Shown: positions 33,992-43,800, counted from the stretch's first letter. The stretch: 64,000 nt of DNA from Humidesulfovibrio sp. (GCF_031082295.1 NZ_JAVHLD010000004.1:17492-81491); one strand, 5' to 3'. Program-made: numbers and translations. The notes: a model not told the origin generated them from the letters alone.

Positions 33992-36196
33992 TTAAAAAGG
34001 GTACACAGCTTCATGGCCATCTTTGGCAGAAGTCGGCTTGCCGGACTTGGCCTCAAGGGCGTTCAGGCGATTACGCGCTGCCTCCTTGGCTTCTTTTGTG
34101 TCAGCCGTGGCGATGACCGCGTTCAGGAACTTCTTAGCGGGCTCAAAACTTCCTTTGAGCTCATAGATCATGGCTGCCCGGTACATGGCCACGGTCGGCC
34201 ACATGGGCTCCTTAGGATATTCGTAGGCTAAACGAAGGTAAAAGTCCAATGCTGCATCATAGTTGCGCAAAGAATGCTCGCCTTCGCCCAACCAGAAGAG
34301 CACCTCCGCCTGAAGCGGCCTGGGCAATGACTCGCGCTGTTCCCACAGCAGAAGCAACTGCTTGCGCCCGCCCTCGAAATCGTTCTTTAATTGCAGGAAA
34401 GTCGCCATGTCCAACCGTATTTTGGGTTCAAGCGCAACGCCAAGCTCGGTCAAGGCGTGATATGTTTCAAGCGCCTCAGCGTCCTTTCCAGAGTCTCGCT
34501 CCATCTTTGCCTTCAAACCAAGCCGCACCGCCTGAGCCGACTTGTCTGTCGCCATGCTCTCCATTTTGCCAAGGTATGTTCCAGCAAGTTGGAAATACCG
34601 GCCCTCAATGGCTTTTTGCGTCAGATAGGTAAGGCATCCATAGCTGAAGGTGGTATCGGGAAAAAGGAAGGCAGACCTCCGAGCCAGTTCCTGTCCTGGC
34701 GCAGCTTCCCAACGCGCCTGCCAGTCGGCTAGGACGAGGAGCCGATCAAGTGGCCAATCCTTGTTTACATCGCTGTTTCTGCCCACTTCGGCCTTTGTCC
34801 AGAAGGGCGCTTCGGCAACGAGATTCGTTCCGGTACCAGCTGCAGCGAGCAGGCTGCGCAAAGCGGGGGAGAGCTTGGCGGCCGCTCCGATCTCTTGAGG
34901 CAAAAGGTTTTTCACGTCCTCCTGGGTGAGCATGCCGCCAGCCAGTCGCAGGCTCAGCGGCAGTTTGCGCTTGTCTAAAGCGTCCCAAGTCTCCCGCGCG
35001 GCATCATAGTCGCCATTTTCCACGAGAAGGACAAATTTGAGAGAGCGCAACATGCGAGACATGTCGTCTGACAAAAGTAGAGATTGCATCTCCTTATCAA
35101 CTGCCTCGCGCGCTTCCTGATTCGGCAACTGATTGATATTGTGCCTGAACTTTGTCCAGGAGGACAAGGTTGTATTGCCAAGAAACCAAACCTCACGTTT
35201 TTCCGCAAAAGGAGCCAGAAGATTTGCGCTCCAGAAGCCGGCGGCCTTTGCATATCCGGAACTGCGCAGCACCTTCGTGTCATGAGGCTTGCCTGTGCGC
35301 ATGAAGGTGATCATTGCCGACCAGAAATCCTTCAAGGCCGGATCGGAAAGCTCATTCAGGGCGATTTGCGCGCGTGCAAAATCTTCCAGGCTGGCAGCGC
35401 AGAGGGACTCCGCAATGCGCTGGCGGTCTGAGAGGGTAATGCTCAAAAGGGCGTCCTTGCCCTTTGCATTCGGCTTTACAGCCTTGGCTGGGGCTTTTGA
35501 CTCGGCCACAGGTTCGGGTTGAGCTTCGCCTGTAATCAGCGTCAAGGCTTCTTTGGCCTTGACCCAGAAGTTGTGAGGACCCCACGCGAGCTCTGCCTGA
35601 TCCAAAAGGGTGCGCAGGTTGTTCTGCAAGGCTTCGCTGGAAGACGATGCAGCTCCGGCCAAAGTCCAGAACTGTCGACGCCAGACGTCAACCCAGAGGG
35701 CTTCCAGGCCCGGTTCGGTGTTGAGGCGCTCCTTGAGCGCTTTGCCATCCAGGAGCTTGGCGCTGTGACTATACCAAATGACGGCCTTGTATGGATCGCC
35801 AAGGGCACGATGGGCCTGTGCACCAAGCCAGAGTCGCTGCGCTTCAGCCGGGACATCCTCAAAAGCTGGCTGCGCTTCAAGGATCTTCAAAGCTTCTTGA
35901 GGAGCGCCCTGCATGAGGAGGCCTTCCGCACGTTTTAATACATTTGTTTCAGCATCCTGGCCAGGTTGCTCTGGTTCTGGCAGCACGATTCGGTCATATG
36001 CGCCATACTTTTTGAGCCACTGCTCGAAAGCCGCTTCAGTGGGGGCGGCCTTTGAAACGGAAGCCTTCGAGGATTTGGCGGTTTTCGAGGTGGCTGCGCG
36101 CGCTGCCAGACCGTCTGAGCCAGTGACAAGCAGAAGCGCGAGAACAGGAAGTGTGAAATTTCCGCAGACTCGGAAGACGCCAGAAGGTTTCGACAT
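33992..36196 (-). CDS. Exported tetratricopeptide-repeat protein
   Basis: The 734-aa protein has a signal peptide-like N-terminus (GNFTLPVLALLLVTGSDGLAARA). Its body is built from helical repeats of TPR/lytic-transglycosylase-superhelix type; the clearest are AEVLFWLGEGEHSLRNYDAALDFY and YRAAMIYELKGSFEPAKKFL near the C-terminus. No catalytic lytic transglycosylase domain is visible, so it probably scaffolds envelope complexes. The ATG at 36196 is preferred to the TTG at 36217. It lies upstream of the hypothetical gene at 33546 on the minus strand. Confidence 0.8.
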   Translation of the reverse strand: MSKPSGVFRVCGNFTLPVLALLLVTGSDGLAARAATSKTAKSSKASVSKAAPTEAAFEQWLKKYGAYDRIVLPEPEQPGQDAETNVLKRAEGLLMQGAPQEALKILEAQPAFEDVPAEAQRLWLGAQAHRALGDPYKAVIWYSHSAKLLDGKALKERLNTEPGLEALWVDVWRRQFWTLAGAASSSSEALQNNLRTLLDQAELAWGPHNFWVKAKEALTLITGEAQPEPVAESKAPAKAVKPNAKGKDALLSITLSDRQRIAESLCAASLEDFARAQIALNELSDPALKDFWSAMITFMRTGKPHDTKVLRSSGYAKAAGFWSANLLAPFAEKREVWFLGNTTLSSWTKFRHNINQLPNQEAREAVDKEMQSLLLSDDMSRMLRSLKFVLLVENGDYDAARETWDALDKRKLPLSLRLAGGMLTQEDVKNLLPQEIGAAAKLSPALRSLLAAAGTGTNLVAEAPFWTKAEVGRNSDVNKDWPLDRLLVLADWQARWEAAPGQELARRSAFLFPDTTFSYGCLTYLTQKAIEGRYFQLAGTYLGKMESMATDKSAQAVRLGLKAKMERDSGKDAEALETYHALTELGVALEPKIRLDMATFLQLKNDFEGGRKQLLLLWEQRESLPRPLQAEVLFWLGEGEHSLRNYDAALDFYLRLAYEYPKEPMWPTVAMYRAAMIYELKGSFEPAKKFLNAVIATADTKEAKEAARNRLNALEAKSGKPTSAKDGHEAVYPF

Positions 36197-36388
36197 AGAA
36201 TCAGGCCTCAAGGGCAAAGCGCCTTATGAGCAAGGCGGCCAGGGTTGCAGTAGGACAAAAAGTCATTGCCACAAATCGACCGTGCGGGGAAGAGCCCTCA
36301 CCCCGGCACATTTCAAAGTTTACATAATTTACATTATGGGACAAGGCTGCATTGTAGCCGACACCTCCGAAGGGGTGCCGGCGAGTGG

Positions 36389-37027
36389 CTACTTTTTGGC
36401 CCAGTCGCTGAGGAACTTGGCCAGACCGATGTCGGTGAGTGGATGCTTGGTGAGGTCCAGAAGGACGCTGAGCGGTATCGTTATGGCGTCAGCGCCAAGC
36501 AGCGCTGCCTGGGAAAAATGGCTGGCACTGCGGATGCTCGCTGCAAGGACCTGCGTCGGTAGCTCATAGTTCCGGAAAATGGACACAAGATCCTGAACCA
36601 GCTGCATGCCGTCATGCCCGATATCATCGAGCCGCCCGATGAACGGGCTCACAAAAGTGGCGCCCGCCTTTGCGGCAAGAAGCGCCTGGTTGGCTGAAAA
36701 AACCAACGTTGCGTTGGTTTCGATGCCGCGCAGGTGCAATTCCTTGATCGTCTTGAGACCTTCCAGGGTGACCGGGACCTTGACGACAACATTCGGGGCG
36801 ATCTTCACAAGATCACGTGCTTCTGCCAGCATGGCCGGTGATTCTGTGGCGATGACCTCCACACTCACCGGCCCATCGATCTCTTTGCATATCTGGCGGA
36901 CTGTCTTTCTCCAGTCGCCTTTTTCCTTGGCCAGCAGACTTGGATTGGTCGTTACGCCTTCAATGGCCCCCAAAGCGTTTGCCTGTCGGATCTGCTCGAG
37001 GTTGGCTGTATCGAGGAAGATTTTCAT
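36389..37027 (-). CDS. fsa: Fructose-6-phosphate aldolase/transaldolase-like protein
   Basis: The 212-aa protein is the short, single-domain TalC/FSA type. The Schiff-base lysine is Lys83 in NVVVKVPVTLEGL, and FLDTANLEQIR, EGVTTNPSLLAKE and VSPFIGRLDDIG are standard. Family members either cleave fructose 6-phosphate to dihydroxyacetone and glyceraldehyde 3-phosphate or act as transaldolases moving the same unit to erythrose 4-phosphate, giving sedoheptulose 7-phosphate, the heptose precursor. The activity cannot be chosen from sequence. The ATG has a GGGAGGC site; a YHS-like gene lies 44 bases upstream. Confidence 0.92.
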   Translation of the reverse strand: MKIFLDTANLEQIRQANALGAIEGVTTNPSLLAKEKGDWRKTVRQICKEIDGPVSVEVIATESPAMLAEARDLVKIAPNVVVKVPVTLEGLKTIKELHLRGIETNATLVFSANQALLAAKAGATFVSPFIGRLDDIGHDGMQLVQDLVSIFRNYELPTQVLAASIRSASHFSQAALLGADAITIPLSVLLDLTKHPLTDIGLAKFLSDWAKK

Positions 37028-37071
37028 GCTGCCTCCCGAGGGGCGTAGTCATTTGGTCAAAGAACAAATCC

Positions 37072-37353
37072 CTAGGCCTGACCGCCCTCTTCCGGACCCT
37101 GGATACGCTTGAGATACGTCTCGCGGCAATCGTAGGAACAGAAATTGAGGATCACATCCCCCTGGCGGACACGGATATCGCTGTTCTTCGGGACGTAGGC
37201 TCCACAAACAGGGTCTTTGACCATTTCGCCAGTAGCCTGAAGATTCTCGGCTTTTTCCTCGGTCTTGTTTTGCTTGTAACGCTTGTCGCCCATAAAGAGC
37301 TTCCAGACGACAAATCCGCAGATGAAAACGATGAGCAGCTTCGTCAGATTCAT
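37072..37353 (-). CDS. Small membrane protein with YHS/TRASH-like metal motif
   Basis: The 93-aa protein has one N-terminal transmembrane helix (LTKLLIVFICGFVVWKLFM) and a soluble part with DPVCGAYVPKNS and FCSYDCRETYLKR. The paired Cys residues resemble the YHS/TRASH metal-binding fold and PP0621-type proteins. Metal sensing or insertion is possible; no function is established. The ATG has a strong AAGGAGG site. It lies between folK and fsa on the minus strand, each within about 65 bases, so all three may form one operon with dapL. Confidence 0.75.
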   Translation of the reverse strand: MNLTKLLIVFICGFVVWKLFMGDKRYKQNKTEEKAENLQATGEMVKDPVCGAYVPKNSDIRVRQGDVILNFCSYDCRETYLKRIQGPEEGGQA

Positions 37354-37416
37354 TCCAACGCCTCCTTCCCGGTCATGGCCGGGGTGCGTGCGAAACGGCC
37401 AGCGGCCAGGGCAGAC

Positions 37417-37914
37417 CTATCTCTGGACGATCTTGTTGCCGTCCAGGGTATAGTCAAGCCCCGCGAGAACCTGGTCGATGCTTCGACCATCCTTGAAGAC
37501 AAGCTTCGGAGCAACGTCGCGCAGCGGCACAAGCACGAACGCGCGTTCCAGCATGCGCGGATGCGGGACCGTCAGGTATTCGGTGTGCATCTCCAGGTCG
37601 CCGTACATAAGCAGATCAAGATCAATGATGCGAGGACCGCCGGGGTCCGCACCCCGGAGCCGTCCCATCTTGATCTCAATGGCCTGGATGGTGGACAGGA
37701 AGCCTTCCGGCGCCCACACATCTGAGGCAACCTGCAGGCGCACCACGGCGTTGGCGAACCAGGGCTGGTCCTTGACCTGGCCTTGCGGTTCGGTGTGATA
37801 GATGTTGGAGAGAGCCTCGAAAACGATATCGTTTCCGTAGTCCTCAAGCAACGTCAGGGCGTCGTTGATGTTTGCTTCGCCGTCCCCGATGTTGGAGCCC
37901 AGAGCAACAAATGT
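37417..37914 (-). CDS. folK: 2-amino-4-hydroxy-6-hydroxymethyldihydropteridine pyrophosphokinase (start codon unclear)
   Basis: HPPK transfers pyrophosphate from ATP to 6-hydroxymethyldihydropterin in folate synthesis. Conserved motifs are ALGSNIGDGEAN at the N-terminus, DQPWFANAVVRLQ, GPRIIDLDLLMYGD (metal-binding Asp pair) and PHPRMLERAFVLVPL. The ORF track begins at TTG 37851, which would remove the essential ALGSN strand. The homology continues in frame upstream to about 37914 (TFVALGSN), but no ATG, GTG or TTG occurs there or for many codons upstream, through the end of dapL. The boundary given is the extent of homology, not a proved start. Confidence 0.85.
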   Translation of the reverse strand, partial: TFVALGSNIGDGEANINDALTLLEDYGNDIVFEALSNIYHTEPQGQVKDQPWFANAVVRLQVASDVWAPEGFLSTIQAIEIKMGRLRGADPGGPRIIDLDLLMYGDLEMHTEYLTVPHPRMLERAFVLVPLRDVAPKLVFKDGRSIDQVLAGLDYTLDGNKIVQR

Positions 37915-37916
37915 GG

Positions 37917-39083
37917 TTAGAGTTGGGAAATCCGTAACACCGCCTCCTTCAGTCGATCCGTGTTCACCGTGAGCGAGATGCGGAAATAGCCTTCGCCCGG
38001 AGTTCCAAAACCGTTGCCCGGGGTGGTCACCACGCCGGTTTTCTTCAGTACGTTGGTCACGAAGTCAGAGGAGCTGATGCCCTGCGGGACCTTGGACCAG
38101 ACATAGAAAGTCGCCTCGGGCACGCGACAGGAAATGCCCGCTTTCTTCAGCGCGTCTATGACCACGTCACGACGTTCACGGTAGATGCCGCGAAGTTCGG
38201 CCGTGTAGGCATCGCCCTGGTTAAGCGCCACGATGCCGGCCTCCTGCACAGCCTGGAAGATGCCGGAGTCGACATTCTCCTTCACTTTGCCAAGTCCCTT
38301 GACCAGTGAGGCGTTGCCGACGGCCATGCCGATGCGCCAACCGGTCATGTTGTAGGTCTTGGACAAGGAATGGAACTCGATGGCGACATCGCGTCCACCA
38401 GGAATCTCCAAGATGGACAGCGGCTTGTTGTCGTCATTGAAGTACATCTCAGTGTAGGCGGCGTCGTGAACGACGATGACTTCGAACTCCAGCGCCTTGG
38501 CAATGAGCTTCTCGTAGAAGGAGCGCGGAGCCATGGCGGCAGTGGGGTTGTTCGGGTAGTTGACGTAAATGGCCTTGGCCCGCTTCCAGGTATCGTTGCT
38601 GATGGAGTCGAGGTCCGGGAGGAAGTCGTTCTCATCGGTCAGCGGCAGGTACATGGGAATGCCGCCCACGAACTCGGTGGTTATGCCATACACAGGATAG
38701 TTCGGCGTGGCGATGAGGACCAGGTCGCCCGGGTTCACAAAGGCCAGCGGGAAATGCGCAATGCCCTCCTTGGAACCAATGAGGCTCACTACCTCATTGT
38801 TCGGGTCCAGGCTGACACCGAAGCGGCGCTGGTACCAGTCGGCCACGGACTGACGGAAGGAGAGCATGCCGACATAGGAAGGATACTGGTGATTGGCCGG
38901 ATTTCGAGCGGCCTGGCACAGCGCGTCGATAATGAAGTCAGGCGTGGGAAGGTCGGGATCGCCGATGCCGAGGCTGATGATGTCCAGGCCCTTGGCGCGG
39001 ACTTCTTCCTTGGCCTTGTCGATGGCTGCGAACAGGTACGGCGGAAGGCTCGCAAGACGTTCTGCAAGCTTGAAATCTGGCAT
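37917..39083 (-). CDS. dapL: LL-diaminopimelate aminotransferase
   Basis: DapL converts tetrahydrodipicolinate directly to LL-diaminopimelate, bypassing the acylated route, and is typical of several anaerobes. The 388-aa class I/II aminotransferase has GIGDPDLPTPDFI, YVNYPNNPTAAM (PLP Asn), VHDAAYTEMYF (Asp/Tyr) and the Schiff-base Lys242 in SLSKTYNMTGWR. The ATG has an AAAGGAGC site. folK begins at its stop codon. Together with lysA at 50.9 kb, it completes the lysine/peptidoglycan branch. Related aspartate aminotransferases cannot be fully excluded. Confidence 0.9.
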   Translation of the reverse strand: MPDFKLAERLASLPPYLFAAIDKAKEEVRAKGLDIISLGIGDPDLPTPDFIIDALCQAARNPANHQYPSYVGMLSFRQSVADWYQRRFGVSLDPNNEVVSLIGSKEGIAHFPLAFVNPGDLVLIATPNYPVYGITTEFVGGIPMYLPLTDENDFLPDLDSISNDTWKRAKAIYVNYPNNPTAAMAPRSFYEKLIAKALEFEVIVVHDAAYTEMYFNDDNKPLSILEIPGGRDVAIEFHSLSKTYNMTGWRIGMAVGNASLVKGLGKVKENVDSGIFQAVQEAGIVALNQGDAYTAELRGIYRERRDVVIDALKKAGISCRVPEATFYVWSKVPQGISSSDFVTNVLKKTGVVTTPGNGFGTPGEGYFRISLTVNTDRLKEAVLRISQL

Positions 39084-39303
39084 GTTGTGCTCCTTTGGTG
39101 CGAATGGAAAAGCCTCTGTAATTGTTCGGCCCCGCTTCTGTCAATCTTGGCAACTGTCGCACCCATAAATGGGCTGAACCAGTTTGCCGCGCTTGCTTGA
39201 GGCAGGGAAAACGTTTACGGCTTTAGTGGAAACACAGGGATCAACACTTGCGTATCACTTCAATAAGGCAAACTCCCCTGCCCCGGCTGGCGGTGATGAT
39301 CTG

Positions 39304-40257
39304 ATGAGCAACAGGCATGACGAATCTGGCGCGCAAGCCTCACATCCCATGGTGGACCGCTATCTCGAGCACCTTGTTGTGGAACGGGGGCTGTCCGACA
39401 ACACGACCCAGGCCTATGCTGCGGACATTACCGCCCTGCTCGTCTTTCTCAAATCCATCGGTGCAAGCCTGGAAACCTGTACTCAGCGTCACCTCTTCCT
39501 GTTCTTGACGCACTTGCGAGCGCGCAAAATGGCTGCGACGAGTCTTGCAAGGCATCTCTCCAGCGTGCGCGGTCTTTTCGCCTTCGCCGTCCAGGCCGGA
39601 CTGCTCCGCGAGGACCCTTCAATGCTGCTGGAGAGCCCAAAGCTCCCGGCTCAGCTTCCCGAGTTCCTGACGCAGGAAGAGATGAATCGCCTGCTGCAAC
39701 AGCCTGACGTGGCAACCGCCCTTGGGTATCGCGACCGTGTCATGCTTGAGTTGCTTTACGCGTGCGGCTTGCGGATCTCTGAGCTTATCGGGCTGGTGCT
39801 GGGTGACTTCGACCCGCAGACCGGAATTCTGCGCGTGTTCGGCAAACGGGCCAAAGAGCGGTTGGTGCCCGTTCACTATGCGGCGCAAAGACTGCTTTGC
39901 GACTACCTTGACCACAAGCGCGCACTCTTCAAGCCACTGCAAAAGCATGTCTTTCTCAATCGTTCAGGCAAAGGTTTAACTCGTCAGGGAGTATGGAAGC
40001 TGGTCAAGCGCTACGCCGAGGACGCAGGCATTCGTCGCAGCATCTCCCCGCACACCTTCCGGCATTCCTTCGCCACGCATCTGCTCGAGGGCGGCGCAGA
40101 TCTGAGGACGGTGCAACTCCTCCTCGGACACGCCGCCATAAACGCGACTGAAATTTACACACACATCCAGTCGGGACGACTCATGCGCATCCATGAACAG
40201 TACCACCCTCGTTCCAGCGGAGCCTTATCGACATTTGAGGCAGAGGCGCCAAAATGA
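39304..40257 (+). CDS. xerD: Site-specific tyrosine recombinase XerD
   Basis: XerD with XerC resolves chromosome dimers at dif. The 317-aa protein has an N-terminal core-binding domain (HLVVERGLSDNTTQAYAADI) and the catalytic domain with Arg157 (CGLRISEL), Lys181 area (FGKRAKERLVP), His250 and Arg253 (HTFRHSFATHLL), His276 (LLLGHAAI) and Tyr285 (EIYTHI). The conserved length favours ATG 39304 over the earlier ORF-track start. XerC or a phage integrase are less likely given the housekeeping surroundings. It overlaps the next gene by ATGA. Confidence 0.9.
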   Translation: MSNRHDESGAQASHPMVDRYLEHLVVERGLSDNTTQAYAADITALLVFLKSIGASLETCTQRHLFLFLTHLRARKMAATSLARHLSSVRGLFAFAVQAGLLREDPSMLLESPKLPAQLPEFLTQEEMNRLLQQPDVATALGYRDRVMLELLYACGLRISELIGLVLGDFDPQTGILRVFGKRAKERLVPVHYAAQRLLCDYLDHKRALFKPLQKHVFLNRSGKGLTRQGVWKLVKRYAEDAGIRRSISPHTFRHSFATHLLEGGADLRTVQLLLGHAAINATEIYTHIQSGRLMRIHEQYHPRSSGALSTFEAEAPK

Positions 40258-42965
40258 ACAAGCCCTCGAAATTACAGGCGCGAACGGTAATCACCTCTCA
40301 CGCCAACGCCGACTTCGATGCCCTTGCGGCCATGATCGCCGCCAGCCGCATATACCCTGACGCTGTGCTCATCTTCCCGGGCAGCCAGGAAAAGAACCTT
40401 CGCAACTTCTACATCCAGAGCACTACATACCTCTTCAACTTCAAGCACTTCAAGGATATCGACCCAGAGTCTGTGGAACTCCTTGTGGTTGTCGACACGC
40501 GCCAGAAATCGCGACTGCCTCATGTGGCGCCGTTGCTTGAGAAGCAAGGCCTCAAGATTCATCTGTACGACCATCATCCGGACACGGACGAGGATCTTCA
40601 GGCCGACTATTCCGACGTGAAGCCTTGGGGCTCATCCACAACCATCCTCGTGCATGAGATGATCAAGCGCGAAGTTGTGCCGAACATCGAAGAGGCAACC
40701 GTTCTCGGGCTCGGCATATTCGAAGACACCGGCTCCTTCAGCTTTGCCTCCACGACCCCGGAGGACTTCACCGCCGCATCCTGGCTGCGCAAAAACGGCA
40801 TGGACCTCGATGTTATCTCCGACCTGCTGGCCAGGGATTTGTCTTCGGAACAGATAACCATCTTGAGCGCCCTCATAGAGTCGGCCAAGATTCACGATTT
40901 CCACGGCATCGAGGTTGTCATTTCCGAAGTCAGCACAGATGATTTCGTCAGCGATTTCGCATACCTTGTGCATAAGTACATCGACATGGAGAACATCCGC
41001 GTCATGTTCGCCCTCGGGCGCATGGGGGACCGCATCCACCTGGTGGCCCGCTCGCGCACTGCCGAGGTCAACGTCGGACACATCTGCACGTTCTTCGGCG
41101 GCGGCGGCCACGCCTATGCAGCCTCGGCGACGATCAAAGACAAGACCTTGAGCCAGATTCGCGACGAGCTGCTGGCCCTGCTCCTCTCGCACATCAATCC
41201 CCAGCTCATGGCCGCCACGCTCATGTCCACCCCGCCTGTCACCATCGAGTCCCACCACAGCATGGCCGATGCGGCTGAGCTCATGACCCGCTTCGGACTC
41301 AAAGGCGTTCCGGTGGTCGCTCCGGGGACAATGCGCTGCGTCGGCCTCATGGAGCGCAAGATCGCGGACAAAGCCATGAGCCACGGACTCGGCGAAGCCG
41401 CACTTGGCGTCTACATGCTTGCGGACTATGCGCAGGTCGCGCCGGACGCCGACCTCTATCAGGTCATGGAGATCATCATAGGCAAACGCCAGCGGTTGTT
41501 GCCGGTAATCCGCGACGAGAATGTCATTGGCGTTGTGACGCGCACGGACCTGGTGAACCAGATGGTGGAACAGTCCGCGCGAATTTCCGAGGTGGTGCTG
41601 CCAGACCGCAAGAAGGAGCGCAACATCCGACCCGTGATGCGCACAAGACTGCCTGGTTCGGTCATCGCCTTGCTGGAACAGGCCGGCGACCTTGGCCAAC
41701 GCATGGGATTCAAGGTCTACGCCGTGGGTGGGTTTGTGCGTGACATCCTTATCGCCCGACAGAACCTGGACATTGATCTCGTGGTCGAAGGCGATGGCAT
41801 CCGGTTTGCTAGCGAATTCGCGGCGTTGCGCCAGGGACGTGTGAAGGAGCACTTGAAGTTCAAGACCGCGGTTGTTGTGTTTCCCGATGGACAGCGCGTC
41901 GACGTGGCCACGGCCCGGCTGGAATACTACGAATACCCGACGGCCCTGCCGACCGTTGAGCTTTCGTCCATCAAAATGGACCTCTACCGTCGCGATTTTA
42001 CGGTAAACGCCCTGGCCTTGCAGCTCAATCCCGGCGACTTTGGGCAGCTCATGGACTTTTTCGGCGCGCAGCGCGACATCAAGGAAAAAACCATCCGCGT
42101 GCTTCATTCCCTCAGCTTCGTGGAAGACCCCACGCGCATCCTCAGAGCCATTCGCTTTGAGCAACGCTTCAATTTCCGCATCGATGCCCAGACGCATCGG
42201 CTTATCAAGAACGCCGTTCAGCTCAAATTGTTTCACAAGCTCTCTGGGGCAAGATTGACGCATGAGCTCCAGCTGATCATGAATGAAGATAACGTGCTGG
42301 AATGCCTAAACCGTCTGCATGAGCTGAAGCTCATGGCGGCCATCCACCCACTGCTCGCCTTGGACGTTGAGCGCATGCGTGTGCTGAGCGAAGTTCATAA
42401 AGTCCATACCTGGTACAAGCTGCTGTATCTTGAGCCCAAGGCCAACCCTTGGCGCCTGTTCATGTTGGGCCTGACCATGGGCCTTGAGCGCGACCAGCTT
42501 GAACTTGTATGTCAGCGACTAAGGTTTTCTGAACGCGAGCTTCGCGAGTTCCTTGGGGTGCGAGATCAATTGGGAGAGGCTCTTGCCAAGCTCATGGTCT
42601 GGCAGGAAGGTCATTCCGCCCTGAGCGAGATTTATTTCATCTTGCAACCGCTGCCGGTTGAGGCTGTGCTGTTCCTTATGGCCCGTAGCCGCCGCGAAGC
42701 GATCAGGAAGAACATCTCACTGTTCCTGACGCGTTTACGTACCCAGGAGCTCCTTATTGATGGCAGCGACTTGAAAACGCTTGGGCTGCAAAGCGGTCCA
42801 ATTTTCGCGCAGATCTTAAGCAAAGTTCGCAGTGCGATGGTCGACGGCGAGGCATCAACACGTGAACGGCAATTGGAGCTTGCCAAGAGCATAATTGTGG
42901 CGCTACGTGATGAGGGCTTTGAGGACCATACTCCGCAATATGAGAGACGTGTACGAAGAAAATAG
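40254..42965 (+). CDS. tRNA nucleotidyltransferase with DHH and CBS domains
   Basis: This 903-aa protein joins three modules. Residues about 10-310 are a DHH/DHHA1 phosphoesterase (SHANADFDALAAM, YDHHPDTDED, GGGGHAYAAS). Two CBS domains lie at about 318-440. Residues about 485-880 are a class II poly(A)/CCA tRNA nucleotidyltransferase with GGFVRDILIARQNLDIDLVVEG. This DHH-CBS-PAP architecture is known from Deltaproteobacteria and Aquificae, where it can be an A-adding or CCA-adding enzyme. The tRNAs in this window encode their own CCA, so it likely serves in repair. It overlaps xerD. Confidence 0.9.
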   Translation: MNKPSKLQARTVITSHANADFDALAAMIAASRIYPDAVLIFPGSQEKNLRNFYIQSTTYLFNFKHFKDIDPESVELLVVVDTRQKSRLPHVAPLLEKQGLKIHLYDHHPDTDEDLQADYSDVKPWGSSTTILVHEMIKREVVPNIEEATVLGLGIFEDTGSFSFASTTPEDFTAASWLRKNGMDLDVISDLLARDLSSEQITILSALIESAKIHDFHGIEVVISEVSTDDFVSDFAYLVHKYIDMENIRVMFALGRMGDRIHLVARSRTAEVNVGHICTFFGGGGHAYAASATIKDKTLSQIRDELLALLLSHINPQLMAATLMSTPPVTIESHHSMADAAELMTRFGLKGVPVVAPGTMRCVGLMERKIADKAMSHGLGEAALGVYMLADYAQVAPDADLYQVMEIIIGKRQRLLPVIRDENVIGVVTRTDLVNQMVEQSARISEVVLPDRKKERNIRPVMRTRLPGSVIALLEQAGDLGQRMGFKVYAVGGFVRDILIARQNLDIDLVVEGDGIRFASEFAALRQGRVKEHLKFKTAVVVFPDGQRVDVATARLEYYEYPTALPTVELSSIKMDLYRRDFTVNALALQLNPGDFGQLMDFFGAQRDIKEKTIRVLHSLSFVEDPTRILRAIRFEQRFNFRIDAQTHRLIKNAVQLKLFHKLSGARLTHELQLIMNEDNVLECLNRLHELKLMAAIHPLLALDVERMRVLSEVHKVHTWYKLLYLEPKANPWRLFMLGLTMGLERDQLELVCQRLRFSERELREFLGVRDQLGEALAKLMVWQEGHSALSEIYFILQPLPVEAVLFLMARSRREAIRKNISLFLTRLRTQELLIDGSDLKTLGLQSGPIFAQILSKVRSAMVDGEASTRERQLELAKSIIVALRDEGFEDHTPQYERRVRRK

Positions 42966-43019
42966 CTTACATTATTTTCGATGGCATTTTCAGTGCGCTT
43001 TCTATGCCGGGAGGGACGC

Positions 43020-43784
43020 ATGACACAGGATGATGCTCTCAAAATCGTCAAGGTCGAGAAAGAAAATGACGATACCACATCAATCTACTTTTCAGGGCCT
43101 GACATGGAGCGGTTTAAGAACCGAAAAGCAGGCCAATTCGCTTCCATTCGCATCTTTCAGAATGGCGAATGGAGCGCACCGCACCCCTTTACCCTTTCTT
43201 GTGCGCCTGGCGATGACACATTACGCATGACCATCAAGAAGTCTGGGGCGTTCACTTCAACAATCCCAGACATCCAGCCAGGAACCCCAATCCAGTGTAC
43301 CGGCCCTTATGGCCAGTTCTGCAAGGACATCGGCACCAGCAAGGAGGTTGTCATGATTGCGGGAGGGGTTGGAATCACCCCATTTTTAAGCGTGCTCCGC
43401 CATTTTAAAGAAGCTGCGGCGGACAATGATATTACATTGTTCTGGGCCAACAAGACCCCTGACGATGCCTTTGCCGCCAAAGAGCTTTTAGAGCTGACCA
43501 AAAGCCTGAAGCTTAACGTCGTGCATGTCTTCAGCCGAGTGGATCCAGCGGAGCAACAGACCGCGCCGAATTTTCAGGACGATCGTCCTGGCAAAATATC
43601 GCACGAATACGGTCGGCTGAATCAGACCATTCTTATGCGTCACATCACGTCTTTAACGGCGTCCTTCTATCTTTGCGGGCCACCGCCGATGCAACAGGCC
43701 GTTCTTGATGAGCTCTCACATTGCGGAGTCGACCCTGAGCGCGTCGACAAGGAAGCGTTTGTCTTTACTCAAAAAAAGTCGTGA
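43020..43784 (+). CDS. FAD/NAD(P)-binding ferredoxin reductase-like protein
   Basis: The 254-aa protein has an FAD-binding barrel (APHPFTLSCAPGDDTLRMTIKKSG) and an NAD(P) domain (VMIAGGVGITPFLSVLRHF, FYLCGPPPMQQAVLDEL). It is a stand-alone reductase of the flavodoxin/ferredoxin reductase type with no 2Fe-2S cysteine cluster. The ATG at 43020 has a GGGAGGGAC site; the ORF-track start 39 bases earlier has none. A CBS protein and an ion transporter follow within 16 bases each, suggesting one operon. Electron partners are unknown. Confidence 0.8.
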   Translation: MTQDDALKIVKVEKENDDTTSIYFSGPDMERFKNRKAGQFASIRIFQNGEWSAPHPFTLSCAPGDDTLRMTIKKSGAFTSTIPDIQPGTPIQCTGPYGQFCKDIGTSKEVVMIAGGVGITPFLSVLRHFKEAAADNDITLFWANKTPDDAFAAKELLELTKSLKLNVVHVFSRVDPAEQQTAPNFQDDRPGKISHEYGRLNQTILMRHITSLTASFYLCGPPPMQQAVLDELSHCGVDPERVDKEAFVFTQKKS

Positions 43785-43800
43785 GCCCACGGAGGAGCGC

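Noticed and set aside
40632-42263. 543-aa ORF on the minus strand
   Set aside because: It lies entirely antisense to the DHH-CBS tRNA nucleotidyltransferase, whose motifs are clear; the antisense translation has no recognisable domain.
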